Shown here one piece after another: positions 57,814 through 64,000 of a stretch of DNA of 64,000 nt. The stretch comes from an uncultured Alphaproteobacteria bacterium (GTDB lineage Bacteria; Pseudomonadota; Alphaproteobacteria; Rhizobiales; Pleomorphomonadaceae): positions 1 through 64,000 of the forward strand of contig CALCDT010000069.1 in the NCBI GenBank assembly GCA_937900425.1. Reading direction: 5' to 3'. Position numbers and translations under genes: made by a program. Position 1 is the stretch's first letter. Every line of letters starts with the position of its first letter. The notes below the pieces were generated by a model, which made no database searches, was not told where the DNA came from, and worked only from the letters and a program-made list of their open reading frames with translations.

Positions 57814-59034
57814 CTACTTCCAAGCGCCCATCGCGGTGCCGAGGTTGGCCGAGATCTTGTCGAGGAAGCCCTCGGTCGATAGCCAGCCCTGGTCGGCGCC
57901 GACGAGCAGGGCGAGGTCCTTGGTCATGAAGCCGGCCTCGACGGTGTCGACGCAGACCTTCTCCAGTGTCGCCGAGAAGCGGGCGAGTTCGGCGTTGTCG
58001 TCGAGCTTGGCGCGGTGGGCGAGGCCGCGGGTCCAGGCGAAGATCGAGGCGATCGAATTGGTCGAGGTCTGCTTGCCCTGCTGATGCAGGCGGTAGTGCC
58101 GGGTCACGGTGCCGTGGGCGGCCTCGGCCTCCACGGTCTTGCCGTCCGGCGTCATCAGCACCGAGGTCATCAGGCCGAGCGAGCCGAAGCCCTGCGCGAC
58201 GATGTCCGACTGCACGTCGCCGTCGTAGTTCTTGCAGGCCCAGACGTAGCCGCCCGACCACTTCAGCGCCGCCGCGACCATGTCGTCGATCAGCCGGTGC
58301 TCGTAGGTGAGCTTGCGCTTGTCGAACTCGGCCTTGAACTCGGCGTCGAAGATCTCCTGGAAGATGTCCTTGAATCGCCCGTCGTAGGCCTTGAGGATCG
58401 TGTTCTTCGTCGAGAGGTAGACCGGGAAGTTGCGCATCAGGCCGTAGTTGAACGACGCCCGGGCGAAGTCGATGATCGACTCGTCGATGTTGTACATCGA
58501 CAGCGCGACGCCGGCGCCGGGGAAGTCGTAGACGTCGTGCTCGATCGTGGTGCCGTCCTCGCCGACGAACTTGATCGACAGCTTGCCCTTGCCCGGCACC
58601 TTGAAGTCGGTGGCGCGATACTGGTCGCCGAAGGCGTGGCGGCCGACGACGATCGGCTGCGTCCAGCCCGGGATGAGGCGCGGCACGTTCTTGCAGATGA
58701 TCGGCTCGCGGAAGATGACGCCGCCGAGGATGTTGCGGATCGTACCGTTGGGCGAGCGCCACATCTTCTTGAGCCCGAACTCGGCGACGCGGCCCTCGTC
58801 GGGGGTGATGGTGGCGCATTTGACGCCGACGCCGACGCGCTTGATGGCGTTGGCGGAATCGATCGTGATCTGGTCGTTGGTGGCGTCGCGGTTTTCGACC
58901 GAGAGGTCGTAATATTCGAGATCGACGTCGAGATAGGGATGGATCAGCTTGTCCTTGATGTTCTGCCAGATGATTCGGGTCATCTCGTCGCCGTCGAGTT
59001 CGACGACCGGGTTCGCCACCTTGATCTTGGTCAT
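57814..59034 (-). CDS. icd: NADP-dependent isocitrate dehydrogenase
   Basis: TCA-cycle enzyme making 2-oxoglutarate, CO2 and NADPH. 406 residues of the homodimeric type shared with eukaryotic IDH1/2 and common in alphaproteobacteria: [16 protein letters not shown] at the N-terminus, [12 protein letters not shown] (substrate loop), [27 protein letters not shown] (metal site; quoted across two adjoining parts), [12 protein letters not shown] (NADP). ATG at 59034 preceded by GGGGA. Its upstream region carries a 26-bp near-palindrome. Confidence 0.97.
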   Translation of the reverse strand: MTKIKVANPVVELDGDEMTRIIWQNIKDKLIHPYLDVDLEYYDLSVENRDATNDQITIDSANAIKRVGVGVKCATITPDEGRVAEFGLKKMWRSPNGTIRNILGGVIFREPIICKNVPRLIPGWTQPIVVGRHAFGDQYRATDFKVPGKGKLSIKFVGEDGTTIEHDVYDFPGAGVALSMYNIDESIIDFARASFNYGLMRNFPVYLSTKNTILKAYDGRFKDIFQEIFDAEFKAEFDKRKLTYEHRLIDDMVAAALKWSGGYVWACKNYDGDVQSDIVAQGFGSLGLMTSVLMTPDGKTVEAEAAHGTVTRHYRLHQQGKQTSTNSIASIFAWTRGLAHRAKLDDNAELARFSATLEKVCVDTVEAGFMTKDLALLVGADQGWLSTEGFLDKISANLGTAMGAWK

Positions 59035-59154
59035 GAAAAATCCCCGTTTCTCGGTCGGACATTGCGCGGATGCGGGAGCCCTCCGGCCTCCCGCGGGCAA
59101 GACGATCGCCGTCCGTGCCGGAGGCTCGACGCCCCTCGATCTGGCCGATGACGA

Positions 59155-59180
59155 AACTTCCGCTTACGTAAACGAAAGTT
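59155..59180. promoter_or_regulatory. 26-bp near-palindromic operator candidate upstream of icd
   Basis: Two 13-bp arms (59155-59167 and 59168-59180) match as inverted repeats in 11 of 13 positions, centred on TTACGTAA. It lies 121 bp upstream of the icd start and just downstream of a possible icd promoter, where a repressor would bind. I cannot assign a regulator. Confidence 0.6.
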
Positions 59181-59201
59181 GCGCTCCTGATGTCTTGCCG
59201 T

Positions 59202-59229
59202 TTCATAGCATCGCGGCGCTGTCGCGCAA
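59202..59229 (-). promoter_or_regulatory. possible icd promoter
   Basis: Minus strand TTGCGC (59229-59224), 16 bp, TATGAA (59207-59202). The transcript would begin near 59195 and read through the palindrome. On the plus strand CTATAG at 59280-59285 may be the -10 for trmJ. Confidence 0.4.
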
Positions 59230-59379
59230 ACGGCTTCTTTCGCAGCGCACGCCGCTTTTCAGGACCCTGCCGAAGAATGCTATAGGCGGCACGGACGGGG
59301 CGCGATCCGGAGCATCGGCGCACCGTCATGGCAGGGGCGGCGCAGGTGACGGACGCCGCAGCAGGAGGACGAGCAGGCG

Positions 59380-60183
59380 ATGACGACCGCGGAGGGCGAT
59401 CTGCGCCCGGTGATCATTCTGGTGGAGCCGCAACTCGGGGAGAACATCGGCGCCGCGGCCCGGGCGATGGCCAACTTCGGCCTCGCCGACCTTCGCCTCG
59501 TCACCCCGCGCGACGGCTGGCCGAACGAGCGGGCCGTCGCCACCGCCAGCCGCGCCACCCACGTCATCGACGCGGTCCGCGTCTTCCCTGGTGTCGCCGA
59601 GGCGATCGCCGATCTCTCCTTCGTCTACGCGACCACCGCGCGCGACCGCGACGTGACGAAGCGGGTGCGCGGCCCGGTCGAGGCTGCGGCGGCGATGCGG
59701 CAGATCGAAGGGCAGGGCGGGCGCGCCGGCATCCTGTTCGGGCGCGAACGCTGGGGTCTCGAGAACGACGAGATCTCGCTCGCCGACGAGATCCTCACAT
59801 TGCCCGTCGACCCCGAGTTCGCCTCGCTCAACATCGCCCAAGCGGTGCTGGTCATCGCCTACGAGTGGCGCAAGGCGGGCTTTGCGGAGGTCGACGGCGG
59901 CATTCCCTTCCGCATGCCGGAGCGGTCGCTGCCGGCGACCAAGGGCGAGGTCGCGGGCTTCTTCGAGCATCTCGAGGGCGCGCTCGACGTCGCCGGCTTC
60001 TTCCGGCCGGCCGAAAAGCGCCCGACCATGGTCCGCAACCTCCGGGCGATCTTCCAGAAGGCCGATCTCAACGCCCAGGAGGTGCGCACCCTGCGCGGCG
60101 TCGTCTCCGCGCTCGAACGCCGCCACGAGCGGCCGCGCGACGCCAACGGCAACAAGCCGGTTCGCGACGAGGGTGCGACGTGA
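59380..60183 (+). CDS. trmJ: tRNA methyltransferase TrmJ (SPOUT family)
   Basis: 2'-O-methyltransferase of tRNA position 32 in the TrmJ/LasT group. 267 residues. SPOUT knot motifs: VEPQLGENIGAAARAMANFG near the start, GILFGRERWGLENDEI, and LPVDPEFASLNIAQAVLVIAYE (quoted in part), followed by a C-terminal helical extension. It diverges from icd and is 10 bp from murI. Confidence 0.93.
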   Translation: MTTAEGDLRPVIILVEPQLGENIGAAARAMANFGLADLRLVTPRDGWPNERAVATASRATHVIDAVRVFPGVAEAIADLSFVYATTARDRDVTKRVRGPVEAAAAMRQIEGQGGRAGILFGRERWGLENDEISLADEILTLPVDPEFASLNIAQAVLVIAYEWRKAGFAEVDGGIPFRMPERSLPATKGEVAGFFEHLEGALDVAGFFRPAEKRPTMVRNLRAIFQKADLNAQEVRTLRGVVSALERRHERPRDANGNKPVRDEGAT

Positions 60184-60193
60184 GAACCGCGCG

Positions 60194-60988
60194 ATGACGG
60201 CCGCACCCCGGCTTCTCGTCTTCGATTCCGGCTTCGGCGGGCTGTCGGTCGTCGCCGCGATCCGGGCGGCCGCGCCGGCGGCCCGCATCACCTATCTCGC
60301 CGACACCGCCGTCTTTCCCTACGGTGATCTCGCCGAGGCCGATCTCATCGCCCGCGTCGCCGACCTGATGACCCTCGCGGTCGATCGGGCGGTGCCGGAT
60401 GCCGTCGTCATCGCCTGCAACACCGCCTCGACGCTGGTGCTGCCGGATCTTCGCGCCCGCTTCACGCTGCCGATCGTCGGCACGGTTCCGGCGGTGAAGC
60501 CGGCGGCGGAGACCAGCGTCTCGCGCCTCGTCTCGGTGCTCGCGACCCCCGGGACGGTGAAGCGCGACTACACCCGCGACCTCGTCGCCACCCACGGCCG
60601 CGACTGCCGCTTCACCCTCGTCGGCTCCAGGCGCCTCGCCTCTCTGGTCGAGGCCGAGTTCGCTGGAGAGAACGTTCCCGACGACGACTACCGGACGGAG
60701 ATCTCGCCCTGCTTCGTCGAGGAGGGCGACCGGCGCACGGACACCGTGGTGCTCGCCTGTACCCACTATCCGCTGGTGCTGGCCCGTCTCACCCGCCTCG
60801 CCCCCTGGCCGGTGACCTGGATCGATCCCGCCCCCGCCATCGCCCGACGGGTGCTCCAGGTCACGGCCGATACGCCGGCGCGCGACGACGAAGCGCCGCC
60901 TGACGTCTTCCTCGCCACCGGCCGCCTCCCGCCGGAGGGTGTGGCGACGCGCTACGGCTTCACGGCGACTGCGATATTCGCATCCTGA
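60194..60988 (+). CDS. murI: glutamate racemase
   Basis: Makes D-glutamate for peptidoglycan. 264 residues. N-terminal VFDSGFGGLSVV with the proton-relay Asp, catalytic Cys75 in VIACNTAST and Cys189 in VLACTHYPL are all present. ATG 60194 follows trmJ closely. A possible upstream extension into trmJ is not supported. Confidence 0.96.
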   Translation: MTAAPRLLVFDSGFGGLSVVAAIRAAAPAARITYLADTAVFPYGDLAEADLIARVADLMTLAVDRAVPDAVVIACNTASTLVLPDLRARFTLPIVGTVPAVKPAAETSVSRLVSVLATPGTVKRDYTRDLVATHGRDCRFTLVGSRRLASLVEAEFAGENVPDDDYRTEISPCFVEEGDRRTDTVVLACTHYPLVLARLTRLAPWPVTWIDPAPAIARRVLQVTADTPARDDEAPPDVFLATGRLPPEGVATRYGFTATAIFAS

Positions 60989-61046
60989 GGGGCGGACGCG
61001 GCCGACCCGGGCGTCCTGCCCGTCCGTCTGAAGCGCCGCCGGTCCG

Positions 61047-61454
61047 TCACGCCCGCCCGCCGCCCGCCGTCAGCCATGCCGGATCGAACCAGCGGTCGGC
61101 GGGGCCGTCGTAGGGCAGGGTGGTGACGTCCCAGTGGCGGACGAAGGGGGCATAGGCGGTCCAGACCGTCGGGCCGCCGCCGACGAAGACGACGCGGGTC
61201 TCGAAGCGAGACAGCACCTCCGCCGGGTCGTCGGACGAGCGGATCGTCACGACGGTGCGGTCGGCGCGGGCGAAGTCGGGCACCGATGAGGCGGTTCGGG
61301 GGCCGGCGATCAGAACGTGGCCGCGGGTCACCTCGAAGAAGCGGGCGACGTCGGCGGAAAATTCGGGCTCTCGCCGGCCCTCCCAGGGCATGCCGCCGCC
61401 GAGGCCGATCTGGCCGCTGCGGCCGATCGCACAGATCACACGCACGTCCGCCAT
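61047..61454 (-). CDS. dihydrofolate reductase-like protein (short)
   Basis: 135 residues with a DHFR-like outline: VICAIGRSGQIGLGGGMPW at the N-terminus, ADVARFF (Asp35 aligns with catalytic Asp27 of E. coli DHFR), GHVLIAGPRTASSVP and VVFVGGGPTVWTAYAPF. It is about 25 residues shorter than usual and has roughly seven extra residues between the PW pair and the catalytic Asp. It converges on murI and diverges from cckA. It may be a functional FolA or a repurposed relative; the window shows no thyA next to it. Confidence 0.75.
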   Translation of the reverse strand: MADVRVICAIGRSGQIGLGGGMPWEGRREPEFSADVARFFEVTRGHVLIAGPRTASSVPDFARADRTVVTIRSSDDPAEVLSRFETRVVFVGGGPTVWTAYAPFVRHWDVTTLPYDGPADRWFDPAWLTAGGGRA

Positions 61455-61931
61455 CGTCGCTCTCCCGTTTCGCAGAACCCGTCGCTGCCGTCGCTGCCGT
61501 CGCGGACCGGCGGCATGACCGTGTGGCGAACCGCTCGGGTCGCCGAATGTTCATCGCCGGATACCCTGGCGCGCCTCGGCCGGATGCCGCCGTGTCGCGA
61601 AAGGTCGGGTTCGGCGAGGGGGTGCGAGCCGCTCACTCCTCGGCGGCGGTGACGCCGCACGTCGACGGGCCGCCCGGCCGCGCGTTGCGCCCGGCCGTCC
61701 GAGGTCCCGGTCCGGCCGTCCCGCCGCGATTTTCCGCCCGCCGTCCCAGCGAAGAATCTGGTGACGCCGCGCTCGCTTGGCCTTCGCGGGATTGCTATAG
61801 ACCGAATCGTGGCGAGAATTCCCGATCGTGCCGATTCTCCGGGACTTCCGTCCCGGTGCGCGGCGCAGCAGGGCCGGCCCGCTTCCCCGCGGGCGTGGCG
61901 ACAGAGACGACCGACGGGCGGATTGAGGACC
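61455..61931. other. divergent control region of the DHFR-like gene and cckA
   Basis: 477 bp without a gene. A 9-bp unit (GTCGCTGCC) is repeated near 61482-61505. CTATAG at 61795-61800 is a likely cckA -10; the matching -35 is weak. Nothing else stands out. Confidence 0.45.
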
Positions 61932-64000
61932 ATGAGCGAGAACAGCGACACGGAAGGCTCGCCTGCGGTCGAACCGGCCATGGTCGACCGGTCGGGCCGG
62001 ACCGGCAACGTCCTGCTGCTCGTTCTTCTCGCCGTCGCCCTCGTCACCGCCGCCGGCGTCTTCGCCATCCTCGACCGTGCCTCGGCCGAGCCCTACGTCA
62101 TGGGTCTGCTCGGGCTGCTCGCCGTCATCGGCGTCTTCTCGTTGTTCGCCGGCGCCATCGGGCTGCTGCGCTTCGGCGCCGGAGCCGAAGGCAACGGCCT
62201 CGCCCGGCGCTTCCTCGACACCATGGTCGACGGCATCTGCGTCACCGACCTCGACGGGCGCATCGTCTACGCCAACAGCGCCTATGCCCGCATGATCCGC
62301 GCCGAGAGCGCGAGCGAAGTCCGCACGGTCGAGCGGGTGTTCTCCTCCGACCCCGACGCCGCCGACGTCATCTTCCGCCTCGCCCAGGCGGCCCGGGCCG
62401 GAAGGCGGGCCGAGGAGGAGGTTCGCCGCGCCCATCCGCTCGGCCGCGGCGACGGCCCGGCGCGCTGGTATCGCATCCGGGTGCGGCCGCTGCCCGGGGT
62501 CGGCCGCGAACGGTCGATGGCGATCTGGCAGGTCTCGGACGTCACCAAGGACCGCGACGCGCAGGAGAACAGCTTCCAGGCGCTGCAGCGGGCGGTGAAC
62601 TTCCTCGACCATGCCCCGGCCGGCTTCTTCTCGGTCGATCCGCTCGGCCGCATCGTCTACATGAACGCGACGCTCGCCGACTGGCTCGGCTTCGACCTCG
62701 CAGACGTCGAGGACGGGCTGATTAGTCTCTCCGAGATCGTCCAGGGCGACGGCGCCGCGCTGCTCGAAGGCGTCCACGGCGCGCCGGGCGAGGTGCGCAC
62801 CGGCATCATCGACCTCGACCTCAGGAAGCACAGCGGCCAGAGCCTGCCCGTGCGTCTGCTGCACCGGGTCCCGGTCGGCGCCGACGGCGGCATCGGCGAC
62901 AGCCGCACCCTCGTCATCAACCGTTCGCCCGGCGAGGACGTCTCGGAATCGCTGCGCGCCGCCGAGGTCCGCTTCTCCCGTTTCTTCAACAACACTCCGA
63001 TCGCCATCGCCGGCGTCGACAAGGAAGGCCGGATCGGGCGCACCAACGCGCCGTTCATGCGGCTGTTCTCGAGCTTCGTGAAGTCCGACCCGCGCCTCGG
63101 CTTCGGCCGTCTCGTCGACGTCGTCGCCGAGCGCGACCGGCCGGGACTCGCCGCCGCCCTCGACGCCGCGACCAAGGGCCAGGGCCAGATCCCGCCGGTC
63201 GACGCCGCCCTGCCGGACGATCGCAACCGCAGCGCCCGCTTCTACATCTCGGCGGTGGAGGAGGGCGCCGGCGACGGCGACGTCGCCGTGGTCTACGCGC
63301 TTGAGACGACGGAGCAGCGGGCGCTCGAACTGCAGTTCAGCCAGAGCCAGAAGATGCAGGCGGTCGGCCAGCTCGCCGGCGGCGTCGCCCACGACTTCAA
63401 CAACGTGCTGACCGCGATCATCGGCTTTTCCGACCTTCTGCTCGCCAACCACCGGCCGACCGATCCGTCCTTCCAGGACATCATGAACATCAAGCAGAAC
63501 GCCAACCGCGCCGCCGGCCTCGTCCGGCAGCTGCTGGCCTTCTCGCGCCGCCAGACGCTGCGCCCCCAGGTGCTGGTGCTCGCCGACGTCATCGCCGACA
63601 TCACCATCCTGCTCGACCGGCTGCTCGGCGAGAAGGTGGAACTCGAGGTGGTCCACGGCCGCGACCTCTGGCCGATCATGGCCGACATCAACCAGTTCGA
63701 GCAGGTCATCATCAACCTCGCGGTCAACGCCCGCGACGCCATGCCCCGCGGCGGCAAGCTCAGGATCACCACCCGCAACATCACCGCCGCCGAATCCGGC
63801 GCCCTCGAGCACCAGGGCTTCCCGGCGGCCGACTACGTGCTGATCGAGGTGTCGGACACCGGGACCGGCATGACGCCCGAGGTGATGGAGAAGATCTTCG
63901 AGCCGTTCTTCTCGACCAAGGAAGTCGGCAAGGGCACCGGCCTCGGCCTCTCCACGGTCTACGGCATCGTCAAGCAGACCGGCGGCTACATCTACCCCGA
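61932..64000 (+). CDS. cckA: cell-cycle histidine kinase CckA, 5' part
   Basis: Hybrid kinase that, through ChpT, phosphorylates CtrA and CpdR. The first 689 codons are visible; the end, including the receiver domain, lies beyond the window. Two membrane segments at about 26-47 and 57-80, three PAS-like domains from about 92, 215 and 350, then HisKA with His487 in [19 protein letters not shown], the CckA signature. HATPase motifs [17 protein letters not shown] and [18 protein letters not shown] follow. GAGGA precedes the ATG. Confidence 0.96.
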   Translation, partial: MSENSDTEGSPAVEPAMVDRSGRTGNVLLLVLLAVALVTAAGVFAILDRASAEPYVMGLLGLLAVIGVFSLFAGAIGLLRFGAGAEGNGLARRFLDTMVDGICVTDLDGRIVYANSAYARMIRAESASEVRTVERVFSSDPDAADVIFRLAQAARAGRRAEEEVRRAHPLGRGDGPARWYRIRVRPLPGVGRERSMAIWQVSDVTKDRDAQENSFQALQRAVNFLDHAPAGFFSVDPLGRIVYMNATLADWLGFDLADVEDGLISLSEIVQGDGAALLEGVHGAPGEVRTGIIDLDLRKHSGQSLPVRLLHRVPVGADGGIGDSRTLVINRSPGEDVSESLRAAEVRFSRFFNNTPIAIAGVDKEGRIGRTNAPFMRLFSSFVKSDPRLGFGRLVDVVAERDRPGLAAALDAATKGQGQIPPVDAALPDDRNRSARFYISAVEEGAGDGDVAVVYALETTEQRALELQFSQSQKMQAVGQLAGGVAHDFNNVLTAIIGFSDLLLANHRPTDPSFQDIMNIKQNANRAAGLVRQLLAFSRRQTLRPQVLVLADVIADITILLDRLLGEKVELEVVHGRDLWPIMADINQFEQVIINLAVNARDAMPRGGKLRITTRNITAAESGALEHQGFPAADYVLIEVSDTGTGMTPEVMEKIFEPFFSTKEVGKGTGLGLSTVYGIVKQTGGYIYP

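Overview
The window is a gene-dense, very GC-rich chromosomal segment of an alphaproteobacterium, most likely of the order Hyphomicrobiales (Rhizobiales). Support comes from the gene order (rpsB-tsf-pyrH-frr-uppS-cdsA-dxr-rseP-bamA-lpxD-fabZ-lpxA-lpxI-lpxB), the use of LpxI instead of LpxH, a short ProS, a fused TrpE-TrpG with a rhizobial-type trpL attenuator, direct-repeat GAAC-N7-GAAC LexA boxes, a monomer-sized eukaryote-like NADP-Icd, and the cell-cycle kinase CckA. No genus can be named from the sequence alone. Nearly every gene is a core chromosomal gene; there is no phage, IS element, plasmid module or CRISPR array.

Layout. 1-1922: 3' end of lon, hupB, tRNA-Val(UAC). 1923-3383: a long region without a convincing gene, with one arm of a dispersed palindromic repeat, an AT-rich patch and a minus-strand terminator behind two tiny candidate ORFs. 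3384-7713: proS, lolC, lolD (lipoprotein release) and an apparently SOS-controlled 98-aa membrane protein. 7722-11412: a perfect palindrome with two opposed DnaA-box-like 9-mers, then dnaE. 11647-26771: translation (rpsB, tsf, frr), UMP kinase, and envelope synthesis (uppS, cdsA, dxr, rseP, bamA, lpxD, fabZ, lpxA, lpxI, lpxB). 26853-29355: a pirin and a 468-aa protein I do not recognise. 29677-34000: cytochrome c maturation genes ccmI-ccmE-ccmF-ccmH. 34542-39646: an OmpR-type two-component pair overlapping glnE. 39760-39950: a complete copy of the palindromic repeat. 40027-45303 (minus): a PAS histidine kinase and pepN. 45482-47920: trpL attenuator and trpE(G). 47921-48842: a gap with a probable small RNA. 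48843-53131: divergent argE and the pyrimidine-degradation pair preT-preA behind a RutR-like operator. 53462-64000: recA, alaS, icd (minus), trmJ, murI, a DHFR-like gene (minus) and the first 689 codons of cckA.

How the parts connect. The bamA-lpx block, lolCD, rseP, uppS and cdsA together form an outer-membrane assembly neighbourhood. recA and the 98-aa gene share LexA-like half-sites and an identical 13-mer, so they probably respond together to DNA damage. CckA and the PAS kinase at 40027-42456 (PleC/DivJ/CbrA type) both belong to families that feed the CtrA cell-cycle pathway. trpE is controlled by transcription attenuation, and its short leader transcript would itself be a small RNA.

No unmistakably new multi-gene system is visible. 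The best candidates for something undescribed are regulatory or small: the SOS-boxed membrane protein, the DnaA-box palindrome before dnaE, the multi-hairpin RNA at about 48630-48752, the palindromic operator upstream of icd, and the AT-rich small-ORF patch near 2800-3050. All database-type statements about families are from memory; no search was run.
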